DNA of 64,000 nucleotides from CAZPBC01 sp964584775. GTDB lineage: Bacteria > Chlamydiota > Chlamydiia > Chlamydiales > SLFE01. A program made the position numbers and the translations under genes. Of this stretch, positions 15,809 to 24,738 are shown one piece after another (positions within the stretch are counted from its first letter, which is position 1; each line of letters starts with the position of its first letter). The notes under the pieces were generated by a model. That model had not been told where the DNA came from and made no database searches. It saw only the letters and a program-made list of their open reading frames with translations. The stretch spans positions 1-64,000 of the forward strand of contig CAZPBC010000002.1 in NCBI GenBank assembly GCA_964584775.1, read 5' to 3'.

Positions 15809-18391
15809 ATGCAAAACTACACCGACCAAGTGACTAACGCTCTTGAAGGAGCTCTGAAAGAAGCACAACAACGAAAAAATACCGAAGTCACAGAAAACCA
15901 CCTACTCCACTCTTTCTTGAAAGACAAGGAAGGCTACTTTTACACCGTCCTCTCGAACCTTGGGACAAAGCCGCAGGCCCTGATCGCCCAAGTGACCGAA
16001 GATCTGAACAGGCAAGCCACCTTCACAGGCTCTGGTTCAGCTCCAAAACCAGGCAAGACCCTTCAGAAACAAATTTCCGGCGCAGAGTCGACAGCTAAAG
16101 CTTGGAAAGATCCCTATGTCAACAGCGACCACTTTTTCATCTCCTATTGGAAAGATGGGGGATCGACCTTCAACTCATGGAAGAAGGAGTACCAGCTCTC
16201 CCTTGAAGATGTCGAAAAGGCTCTTCACCATGCGAAGGAAAAGCAAACCCAAAAAACAGCTCCCCAAGAGGGTGGTGCCCTCGCCACGTACTGTAAAAAC
16301 CTCACCCAGCTCGCCAAAGAAGGAAAACTCGACCCTGTCATCGGCCGCGATGAAGAGATCCGTCGCACCATTCAAGTCCTCTGTCGAAGAACCAAGAACA
16401 ACCCGATGCTGATCGGAGAGCCGGGAGTCGGAAAAACCGCGATTGCTGAAGGACTCGCTCAAAGAATTATCCAAGAAGATGTCCCTGAATCGATGAAGAA
16501 GACCCAGCTTCTCACTCTAGAGATGGGAAGCCTGATCGCTGGAACCAAAATGCGTGGTGAGTTTGAAGAGCGGCTTAAGTCAATCTTAGATGAGATCCAA
16601 GAGCGCGGCCGTGAAATTATCCTCTTTATCGACGAAATCCACACCCTCGTCGGTGCCGGAGCTACTGACGGTGCGATGGACGCCGCCAACTTGTTAAAAC
16701 CTGCCCTCGCAAGAGGGATGTTGAGCTGTATTGGAGCGACGACCCTCAGCGAATACCAAAAACACATCGAGAAAGACCAAGCCCTCGAACGCCGCTTTCT
16801 CAAAGTCGTCGTCGGTGAGCCCTCTCTCGAGGATGCCATTGCGATCCTGAGAGGACTACGTGAAAAGTATGAGATCTTTCATGGAGTGCGGATTGACGAA
16901 GCAGCGATCCATTCAGCCGTCCACCTCTCTCACCGCTACATCAGTGAGCGCTTTCTTCCCGATAAGGCGATCGACCTTATTGATGAGGCAGCCAGCCTCA
17001 TCCGCATGCAGATCGGCAGCCGTCCGCTTCCGATTGATACCAAAGAACGCGCCCTCACTTCACTCATTGTCGAGCTAGAAGCAATGCGCCGCGAAGACTC
17101 TGACGCCTCAAAGAAAGCGAAAGGCGCGCTAGAGGCAAAAATCGCTGATGCGAAAGAAGAGCTTGCGACACTGAAACAGCAGTGGGAACAAGAGAAAAAG
17201 GTGATCGAGACTCTCAAAGAGAAGAAAAACTCCCTCGAGCAGCTCCGCTTCCAAGAAGAACAAGCCGAAAGAGATGCGGACTTCAACCGTCTTGCAGAGC
17301 TCCGCTATAACGACATCCCCAATATGGAGAAAGAGCTCGAAGAGGCTGAAGCGCAGATCTCTTCAAAAGAGCACCGCCTCCTTCGAGAAGAGGTCGATCA
17401 AGATCTCATCGCGCACATTGTCTCTAAGTGGACCGGTATCCCTGTTGAAAAAATGCTCAAGGAAGAGGCAGAACGCCTTCTCCACTTAGAAGACGAGCTG
17501 CATAAAAGAGTCATCGGGCAAGACATCGCTGTCCAAGCTGTCAGCGAAGCCATCCGCCGCTCTCGCTCCGGCCTCAGCGATCCCAACCGCCCCGTCGGTG
17601 CATTCCTCTTCGCAGGACCCACAGGTGTCGGTAAAACTGAGCTGGCCAAAGCCCTCGCAAAACTCCTCTTTGATCGAGAAGATGCGATTGTACGTCTCGA
17701 TATGTCTGAGTACATGGAAAAACACAGCGTCGCTCGGTTGATCGGATCACCTCCAGGATATGTTGGATTCGATGAAGGAGGACAGCTGACTGAAGCCCTG
17801 CGCCGCCGCCCCTACTCTGTCGTTCTGTTGGATGAAGTGGAAAAGGCGCACCCAGATGTCTTCAACCTCCTTCTACAAATCTTCGACGACGGGCGTATCA
17901 CCGACAGCAAAGGGCGTACCGTCAACTGTAAACACTCTCTCTTCATCATGACCTCTAACTTAGGTTCTGAGCAGCTTCTCGAGAGTGAAGCCAAAACGAA
18001 GGAAGAGGTCCTCGCCCTCGTTGAACCTCCGATCCGCGCGCATTTCAGACCCGAATTCCTGAACCGCCTCGATGAGATTCTTCCGTTCCTCCCGCTCCAG
18101 AAAGAGGATATGAAGCAGATGGTCGAACTCCAGCTACAACAGCTGGCAAAACGGATCCGCGAACGCGATATCGAACTCGTCTGGGACGACGAGGTAATGG
18201 TACTCCTCGCTGCTGCAGGGTACGACCCACGATTCGGAGCGCGGCCACTGAAGCGTCTCATTCAGCAGACGGTCGTCAACATGCTCGCCGAGGGCTCCCT
18301 TGCTGGAAAAATTCAATCCGGTCAACGGGTCCGCCTCGAGTGTGAAGAGTCGGAAATTGTCGCTAAAGTGGAGGCAGAGGCAGAATCATGA
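15809..18391 (+). CDS. ClpB/ClpV-type AAA+ ATPase (TssH or housekeeping ClpB)
   Basis: A Hsp100 ATPase of 860 residues: N domain (1-150), first AAA+ module with GEPGVGKTA and FIDEIHTLVGAG, a full-length ClpB-type coiled-coil M domain (about 410-530), and a second AAA+ module with GPTGVGKTELAKALAK and the sensor segment DGRITDSKGRTV. In the T6SS the paralogue ClpV (TssH) recycles the contracted sheath. The long M domain and high similarity to ClpB favour the disaggregase, and clpB lies near groES-groEL in Chlamydia as here. Its position beside tssK and its coupling to a candidate effector favour TssH. One protein may do both; the sequence does not decide. Confidence 0.88.
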   Translation: MQNYTDQVTNALEGALKEAQQRKNTEVTENHLLHSFLKDKEGYFYTVLSNLGTKPQALIAQVTEDLNRQATFTGSGSAPKPGKTLQKQISGAESTAKAWKDPYVNSDHFFISYWKDGGSTFNSWKKEYQLSLEDVEKALHHAKEKQTQKTAPQEGGALATYCKNLTQLAKEGKLDPVIGRDEEIRRTIQVLCRRTKNNPMLIGEPGVGKTAIAEGLAQRIIQEDVPESMKKTQLLTLEMGSLIAGTKMRGEFEERLKSILDEIQERGREIILFIDEIHTLVGAGATDGAMDAANLLKPALARGMLSCIGATTLSEYQKHIEKDQALERRFLKVVVGEPSLEDAIAILRGLREKYEIFHGVRIDEAAIHSAVHLSHRYISERFLPDKAIDLIDEAASLIRMQIGSRPLPIDTKERALTSLIVELEAMRREDSDASKKAKGALEAKIADAKEELATLKQQWEQEKKVIETLKEKKNSLEQLRFQEEQAERDADFNRLAELRYNDIPNMEKELEEAEAQISSKEHRLLREEVDQDLIAHIVSKWTGIPVEKMLKEEAERLLHLEDELHKRVIGQDIAVQAVSEAIRRSRSGLSDPNRPVGAFLFAGPTGVGKTELAKALAKLLFDREDAIVRLDMSEYMEKHSVARLIGSPPGYVGFDEGGQLTEALRRRPYSVVLLDEVEKAHPDVFNLLLQIFDDGRITDSKGRTVNCKHSLFIMTSNLGSEQLLESEAKTKEEVLALVEPPIRAHFRPEFLNRLDEILPFLPLQKEDMKQMVELQLQQLAKRIRERDIELVWDDEVMVLLAAAGYDPRFGARPLKRLIQQTVVNMLAEGSLAGKIQSGQRVRLECEESEIVAKVEAEAES

Positions 18392-18645
18392 CTTCAAACC
18401 GCCTATACAACAAGACAAACACACACATCGCTGGCCCACGAGAAAAGCCCGGCGTCCACCACCATTGCCCTCCAAAAGCCACTGTTTTTTTTCGAAATCC
18501 AAAGCGCCACAGAACCACTCCAGTAGGGGAAAAGGTTTCTGGGCAAAAAGCGCTTTTTGAGCCTCCACCAAAAAAAGAGGCAGCTCCAAAAAAGCCTCGG
18601 ACCGCGCTCGGTAAACTTTTCAACTTGCTTAAGTTCTGGAGTTAA
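18388..18645 (+). CDS. Small basic proline-rich protein coupled to the ClpB-type gene
   Basis: I do not recognise this 85-residue protein. It is basic and rich in Pro, Lys and His, with a Lys/Pro stretch (EPPPKKEAAPKKPRT) and an amphipathic C-terminal end (LGKLFNLLKFW). Its ATG overlaps the stop of the preceding gene (ATGA), and its stop overlaps the next start, so it is very likely translated as the middle of a three-gene operon. A role as adaptor or chaperone for the following candidate effector is inference. Confidence 0.55.
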   Translation: MTSNRLYNKTNTHIAGPREKPGVHHHCPPKATVFFRNPKRHRTTPVGEKVSGQKALFEPPPKKEAAPKKPRTALGKLFNLLKFWS

Positions 18646-19439
18646 TGATGACAGAGCATCAAACTAGCAATTTGCCTCATAAGTGGAAATCATTTCGAGA
18701 CTCCTTCAAACGAAAACCCCATGAGCCCAACATGTGTCTTTCTCCAGACAGCCCTAGGAGGAGTTGGGAAAAGCTTTGGGACGATGTTTTAATGAAGCCC
18801 ACTGAAAGCGAATTTCAAACACTACAAAATAGACTTGAAGCGTGTAAAACAGATGAGGGTAAGGAGTTAGGTCCACTTGAAGGTCATGTACGTGATGAGA
18901 AGTTAAAAGATGCCGTCGACCAGTTGCGAAAAGACAAGAACTATGAACTCAAGAATAACACGGTCATACTAACTCCAAATATGATCCCTGCGATTGAGGG
19001 CATCGCAGATTATTTCTATAGTAAAACTAAGAAAAAAATTGTGATTACTGACGGAGTTCGAACTCCACTTGCACATGCAAAAGCCCTATATACAAAGTTG
19101 CAAAAGGGTGATGACCTCTTCAAACTGTACAGTTGGAGAATTCATAAAGAACTCAAAGCAGTTGTAAAAGCGTATAACGACAATCTATCAAAAGGTAGAG
19201 ATACGACCCTCAGTGAAATGGCAAAGGAGATTAAAGCTGCGGCTGACAAAGGAGTTTATCTTACTAAACACCTCAGGGCAAATGCTTTTGATATCCGTGA
19301 CAAAGATCTCTCCCCTGCCCAGAAAAAGATTCTTAAAGAAGCAATCGCAAAAAATTCGAACTTGAAGCTGATTATAGAAAAAGTGCCTCCACATCACCAC
19401 GTACAGATGATAAATGTATCGAGTGATGGAGATACATGA
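18645..19439 (+). CDS. M15-type zinc peptidase-like protein, candidate T6SS effector
   Basis: The C-terminal part (about residues 110-256) carries the M15/VanY-type D,D-peptidase pattern: TDGVRTPLAHAKAL corresponds to the 'SGYRtp.hn' motif, H209-x6-D216 in KHLRANAFDIR corresponds to the metal-binding 'sqHl.G.A.Di' motif, and E245 with H250-H252 in EKVPPHHHVQM corresponds to the catalytic Glu and third ligand. Such enzymes cut peptidoglycan cross-links or stem peptides. No signal peptide is visible, consistent with delivery by the T6SS rather than export. It follows the ClpB-type gene and an 85-residue gene with overlapping starts. The N-terminal 100 residues are unknown. A housekeeping role in the reduced chlamydial peptidoglycan is the main alternative. 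Confidence 0.62.
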   Translation: MMTEHQTSNLPHKWKSFRDSFKRKPHEPNMCLSPDSPRRSWEKLWDDVLMKPTESEFQTLQNRLEACKTDEGKELGPLEGHVRDEKLKDAVDQLRKDKNYELKNNTVILTPNMIPAIEGIADYFYSKTKKKIVITDGVRTPLAHAKALYTKLQKGDDLFKLYSWRIHKELKAVVKAYNDNLSKGRDTTLSEMAKEIKAAADKGVYLTKHLRANAFDIRDKDLSPAQKKILKEAIAKNSNLKLIIEKVPPHHHVQMINVSSDGDT

Positions 19440-19786
19440 TTCACTCCATCGATCAGTAAGCACTCAAGAAGTTCGCTAAAACCTCTAAAAAGAAGGACAG
19501 TTGAAGACAGTCTGACCTAAGATACTTCTTCTATCTTCCTTGGTCTTTCTACCTCTTCCTGTAAAGGGTTTAGCCTTCATGACAAAGCTTGATGGGTTCC
19601 TCAATCAGTGCGGATTGATCAAAAAGACCCCTTTCATCGTGAGAATGTCAAATGCGATATGTCTTTCCCCTTTGAACCTTTCCCCTTTGAACAAGGTGAA
19701 GGTCTAGAAAAAACCCTCTTGTTCAACAGCTGGCGCTTTATGATCCAAGAGGGCAAGTATCGGATTCTTTCTTTTGAAATCGAAAG
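19440..19786. other. Non-coding or decayed stretch after the candidate effector
   Basis: About 350 bases with no convincing gene. A 60-codon ORF (19608-19790) lacks a ribosome site and contains a short direct duplication (CCTTTGAACCTTT...CCTTTGAAC, near 19670-19693). It could be the remnant of a lost gene, for example an immunity gene, but nothing supports this beyond position. Confidence 0.4.
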
Positions 19787-21148
19787 TTAAGCAGCGGGTG
19801 GCACCGTCACGGGTTTAATATCGTGAGGTTTTCGATCAAAAACCTTATGGAACCAGGCCGAGGAGCTACGCCAAAGATGGATGATCTCCTTCTCTACTGC
19901 GTGGTAAGCGTGCTTGATTTTATCCCCAATCTCACCACGGTGTTCCCATAGGTAACTCACAAACTCTTCAGTCTTATAAGCCGCGTATCCAGCAGCGACA
20001 AGACCGACTGCCGCAAGTGCAATCCAACCCAGTACGGGTGAGCACATGAGAATCGCGCTTCCCAGAAGTGCATTTCCTCCAAGAGCCATCGCCGCTGTAT
20101 TGACGGCAACCGCTCCAACAGCCGCCGTCGAACCAAGAGCAATGGTCCCGACAGCAAACCCTGCAGACTTGGACAAGAAAGTCCCGACAGCAGCATCACG
20201 ACCTCCGCGCTTTGCAGCCTCGTAAGTATCAATCCCGATCACAGCTGGGCTAATCAGATATTTACCCGCAAAACCAGCAGCTTTACCTGCCCAACCCAAA
20301 CTTTTTCCGGTCGCCGTTAGGAATCGAACGACTCGACGGAGACGCGGTAAGCCTGTACGTTTGAGGAGATCGAAGTTCGACATCAGTAATTTTCCGCCTC
20401 GCACAGCCTTTCTAGCCAGTGATCCTCGCAGAGCTTCTATTTCCTTAGAAGCGAATCCTTTTTTTCGCAGATATTTTTGCACGATCGTACTCATCTTTTT
20501 CGGGAGAAGAATACGGATCTCTTGCTGAACCTTTGAGAGTTGACTTTGGATCTGTCTGATCCTCATCATAGGAGGCATTCTAGATGTTTCTAGGATGTGC
20601 AACTCGCGACTCAACACATCTCTTCTCATCATCGCTTCATAGAGTTGGTCTAGTTGTCTTCTGAGAGGAGCGTACTTTTTGAGTGCAATGTTACTGAGGT
20701 TCGCTCCCCATTCAGCTGTATTACCAAACATATCAAGTAGCGAAGCTCCTGGAACTGATTGATTAACAGCATCGAAAGGAGTCTTGATCAATGGACTATC
20801 CCATGCATTTGCAAAGTCTTTTGCATAGTCATGAAACTCTTCCATTAGATGATCCATGGCGATCTGAGCAACAACATCTTGTTTTTCAGACTGCATGCTA
20901 TGGAGCACTTGACGCTCTGTCTCCCCATAACTAGCCATCTCTTTCACACACATCCGCAGGTCATCTGCATCTTGACTGTCGAAAGTTCTTGGGAGCAAAA
21001 CCGGAGTATAAGAGGGTAAAGTATCTGGGGCACCACAATGGGGGTTGAGAGTCTCAAACTCCTTCTTAAACTCTCCAAAACTTCCGCTGTACTCACTCTC
21101 TCTCATTAAAAATGAAAGAGTCTCTTGTTCACCTGAAATGTATGTCAT
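19787..21148 (-). CDS. Large helical protein with Gly/Ala-rich hydrophobic domain, possible pore-forming toxin
   Basis: I do not recognise the family. The 453 residues begin without a signal peptide. Residues near 30-55 (LNPHCGAPDTLPSYTPVLLP) resemble the second half of a LysM domain. A long helical part follows, then three or four Gly/Ala-rich hydrophobic segments at about 285-405 (GFAVGTIALGSTAAVGAVAV, VLGWIALAAVGLVAAGYAAY) that could form a membrane hairpin. This layout is known in some T6SS and colicin-like pore-forming effectors. It lies just beyond the T6SS locus and faces away from a multi-span membrane protein that could be its immunity partner. A chlamydial T3SS effector or structural membrane protein is also possible. 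Confidence 0.5.
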   Translation of the reverse strand: MTYISGEQETLSFLMRESEYSGSFGEFKKEFETLNPHCGAPDTLPSYTPVLLPRTFDSQDADDLRMCVKEMASYGETERQVLHSMQSEKQDVVAQIAMDHLMEEFHDYAKDFANAWDSPLIKTPFDAVNQSVPGASLLDMFGNTAEWGANLSNIALKKYAPLRRQLDQLYEAMMRRDVLSRELHILETSRMPPMMRIRQIQSQLSKVQQEIRILLPKKMSTIVQKYLRKKGFASKEIEALRGSLARKAVRGGKLLMSNFDLLKRTGLPRLRRVVRFLTATGKSLGWAGKAAGFAGKYLISPAVIGIDTYEAAKRGGRDAAVGTFLSKSAGFAVGTIALGSTAAVGAVAVNTAAMALGGNALLGSAILMCSPVLGWIALAAVGLVAAGYAAYKTEEFVSYLWEHRGEIGDKIKHAYHAVEKEIIHLWRSSSAWFHKVFDRKPHDIKPVTVPPAA

Positions 21149-21274
21149 GAGCTTCCCTCCTATTTCGGTTCACACCTATGTTAAACCTAACAAAATTTTT
21201 TAGCAAAAAAAATTTGATCTTCGCAGAAAACGTTGGTATATTTGTTAGCGAAGAATTCTAACCTTGGAATTTAA

Positions 21275-21880
21275 ATGAGTCGTACATCAGCTGTTACTCA
21301 GTGGTTAAGACCAAAGCTAGCCATCCAGCACCTATTGAAGAGCCCATCCCTTACACGCATCCACTTCTATATGTTAGCGGGTGTCTCTTTCGCCTTGGTC
21401 CTACAGCTCGCCCTCTTTTTCTCCTCAATACAAGAGCTACGCCCCTTCCCTTTTAGCTCAGCAGAACTCAGCAGAACCATTGCAATCGGATACCTCTTTG
21501 TTTTTGCTGCCTCTTATGGGGTTTTGCAGCTCATCACCCTCCTCTTTTGGAAAATCGCCCGAAGCTTCTCTGGGAAAGGAGGACTCAAAGAGACTCGCCT
21601 CGCTCTCACCTGGTGGCTCGTCTGTACTGCACCACTGGGATTCTTATTTTTGATCTTTGTTTTTTCTCTGGATCATCCAGCTCTGATGCAGTACGGATTC
21701 TTTCATCTGGCTTTATTCGCTGTGCCGGTCATCGTCTTTTACGGACTAGCAGTGCTGCTACGGGGCATTGCTGAAGCCCACCAGCTTTCTCTTTGGCGCT
21801 CCCTCATCGTCTGCCTGCTCTCAGGACTCACGCTTTTTGTAATACTCTACCTCATAACGATAGGCCTCAACACACTGTAA
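21275..21880 (+). CDS. Five-span integral membrane protein (Yip1-like)
   Basis: The 201-residue protein has a short cytoplasmic N-terminus and five hydrophobic segments (about 30-50, 68-92, 106-128, 138-160, 176-198). The arrangement resembles Yip1-domain proteins, whose role in bacteria is unclear. It is divergent from the possible pore-forming toxin, with about 125 bases between the starts. Immunity proteins to pore-formers are often small multi-span membrane proteins, so a toxin-immunity pair is plausible but unproven. No clear ribosome site is visible. Confidence 0.55.
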   Translation: MSRTSAVTQWLRPKLAIQHLLKSPSLTRIHFYMLAGVSFALVLQLALFFSSIQELRPFPFSSAELSRTIAIGYLFVFAASYGVLQLITLLFWKIARSFSGKGGLKETRLALTWWLVCTAPLGFLFLIFVFSLDHPALMQYGFFHLALFAVPVIVFYGLAVLLRGIAEAHQLSLWRSLIVCLLSGLTLFVILYLITIGLNTL

Positions 21881-21921
21881 AGAATACACCAAGGGAGTTC
21901 GAGAGAGGACACCTTTCTTAT

Positions 21922-22446
21922 GTGATCCACCGTGAAGACGGTGGCTATGCCGATGCAAGTTGGTTTTACGAGGTCGTACCTGAACTCGAAGCACTTGTAG
22001 CGGATCCCGGTATCGGACATCTCTTTGGGAAAAGATTCAACAGAACCATGAACGAAATAGGTTCAGGCAAATTGAAGTTATCAACCATTTTTTTTGAAAA
22101 ATATGTTCCTGGCATCGATGGAATAAGCATGACCTGCTTTAAAGTTTCTCTTCCTCGTAAGGGAGCAGGTGAGAGGTGGGTCTCAAGAAATAACCCCGCT
22201 TATGAAGTCAGACTGAGTGTTGCTAAACCCCAAGGACAGGATGGACAAAGGGTTGAGTATGTTTCACACACTGAATTAGACGAGGAGGGACAGCCGATTT
22301 TTGCCACATGGAATCCTAATTCTAGTGCTAAAGGATTTGATCAATTGATGACTCAAGAATATACTCATATCCCTTGGGAACAATATGACTTTCAAAAATT
22401 TAGCCTCAACATGCCGCTATGCCAATGTCGAAACCAAAAATCTTAG
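21922..22446 (+). CDS. Uncharacterised protein
   Basis: I do not recognise this protein. From a GTG at 21922 it has about 174 residues, soluble, with a mixed helix-strand pattern and no signal peptide. The open frame extends upstream to an ATG at 21793, but that lies inside the membrane protein gene; the first residues not overlapping that gene are around 21892, so the true start is uncertain. It ends with CQCRNQKS, and its last 28 bases overlap the next gene, indicating coupled translation. Confidence 0.5.
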   Translation: MIHREDGGYADASWFYEVVPELEALVADPGIGHLFGKRFNRTMNEIGSGKLKLSTIFFEKYVPGIDGISMTCFKVSLPRKGAGERWVSRNNPAYEVRLSVAKPQGQDGQRVEYVSHTELDEEGQPIFATWNPNSSAKGFDQLMTQEYTHIPWEQYDFQKFSLNMPLCQCRNQKS

Positions 22447-22823
22447 GCTTCATAAATAGTCTAATCTTAAATGCGACTAGAATCTTAAAGGATGAAGAGT
22501 ATCAACGCCGGATCTGGTTTAAGCATGAAGGGCCAGAAGTCAGCAGCTACACAGAGACCAACGTCTACTTTCTAAACACCTGTGAAAAAATTTTTCAGGA
22601 CACCGCCGCTGAAGAACAGTTAGGTGAAGAAACTTATGGAATGCTCAAAAAGCTCTATCAGCTTGTCGATGAGCATTTTGAATCAGTCGATGAGCGGATC
22701 GACTCCGATCTCATACAAGAAGACGAACTACTCAATGATCCCCATTGGCATGACATCCAAACACTGGCAGAAAAATTAGAAGAAAAGCTCGAAGAATTTG
22801 TAATGAGGCATACCGATGAATAA
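22419..22823 (+). CDS. Small acidic helical protein
   Basis: I do not recognise this 134-residue protein. It is acidic, mostly helical, without signal peptide or membrane span; the C-terminal half has a Leu/Glu-rich helix (LAEKLEEKLEEFVMRH). It overlaps the preceding gene by 28 bases and is convergent with oppF. Together the two genes could be toxin/immunity accessories of the neighbouring T6SS locus; this rests on position only. Confidence 0.5.
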   Translation: MPMSKPKILGFINSLILNATRILKDEEYQRRIWFKHEGPEVSSYTETNVYFLNTCEKIFQDTAAEEQLGEETYGMLKKLYQLVDEHFESVDERIDSDLIQEDELLNDPHWHDIQTLAEKLEEKLEEFVMRHTDE

Positions 22824-22859
22824 ACTTACAACTCATTCCTTAATCGAGAAAAATTCAGC

Positions 22860-23643
<784 letters not shown>

Positions 23644-23657
<14 letters not shown>

Positions 23658-24621
23658 AGAGCCAGCACCTCGTTCTTTGGTTAGAGGGAAGGGAGATGAG
23701 ATCGACGTCGCCGGCCTTGCACTTCTCCATCGTATGCGAGCAGCGAGGGTGGAAGCGGCAGCCGTCGGGCATCTCCTTGAGGTGTGGGACAGCTCCAGGA
23801 ATGACAGCTAGCCTCTCTTTAGGCTTGCGGCTCTGCGGGAGGCAGGCAAAAAGCGCTTCTGTATAAGGATGAGAGAGTGTCTCAAAGACCACATCGACCG
23901 GACCACTCTGCATCTCCTTGCCTCCGTAAAGAACCACCACATCATCAGCGTAATTTTTCACCACACCCATGTCATGGGTGATGAGAAGGATGGCCATCCC
24001 ACACTTTTGTTGAAGCTCTTGCATCAGATCCAGAATCTGCTTCTGTATTGTCACGTCGAGGGCAGTGGTCGGTTCATCCGCAATCAAAATGTCGGGCTCG
24101 TTTAAAAGGCAGCTCGCAATCATCACCCGCTGCTTCATCCCTCCAGAAAGCTGGTGAGGATAGCTCTCAAACACACGGTCGACCTCCGGAATCCCCACCT
24201 CATCGAGCGCCTCTTTTGCTTTTTTCAGAGCGGCTTCTTCATCGAGATCGGTGTGAGCAAAGAGCACCTCAAGCAGCTGCTCCCCGACAGAATAGACAGG
24301 ATTGAGACAGCTCATGGGATCTTGAAAGATCATCGAAATCTTCGATCCGCGGATTTTTCTGAGCTCTCTTTCAGAAAGGGTGAGTAAATTTTTCCCTTGA
24401 TACAGCACCTCTCCCTCAGGAGGTAGAGCTGGTGGGGTAGGCAAAATTCTCAATAAACTGAGAGCCGTCATCGACTTGCCCGACCCCGACTCTCCAACCA
24501 AAGCAAGGGTTTTGCCTTTCTTCAGAGAGAAGGAGAGGTCTGAGACCACCGGATAGCTCTTTTTGCCCAGCTGAAACCGGGTCGTCAAGTGCGAAACTGT
24601 TAAAATTTCTTCCATTTTCAC
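23644..24621 (-). CDS. oppD: Oligopeptide ABC transporter ATP-binding protein OppD/DppD
   Basis: ATPase subunit of a peptide importer, 325 residues. It shows Walker A GESGSGKSMTA, Q-loop FQDPMSCLNPV, signature LSGGMKQRVMIAS, Walker B ILIADEPTTALDVT and the C-terminal oligopeptide-transporter domain with CRFHPRCSHTMEKC, whose Cys residues are typical of OppD/DppD and may bind iron-sulfur. A second Met two codons later is an equally good start. It is first in the leftward oppD-oppF pair. Confidence 0.93.
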
Positions 24622-24650
24622 TAAAGATAAGGGTGAAACGGGCTTTGACT

Positions 24651-24685
24651 CTACAGAAAGTTACACTTTTTGTAACTTTCTGTAG
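24651..24685. repeat. Perfect 15-bp inverted repeat between oppD and mscS
   Basis: CTACAGAAAGTTACA and its exact complement flank a 5-base loop (CTTTT). It lies between divergent genes, 30 bases upstream of the oppD start and 54 bases upstream of the mscS ATG, and has no T-run, so it is unlikely to be a terminator. It could be an operator for both genes or an RNA element in the oppD leader. Confidence 0.6.
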
Positions 24686-24738
24686 ACCATTCCTAGATAT
24701 ACTTGTAAGAAACTCTCTCCTTCAGAGAGAATATTGTA

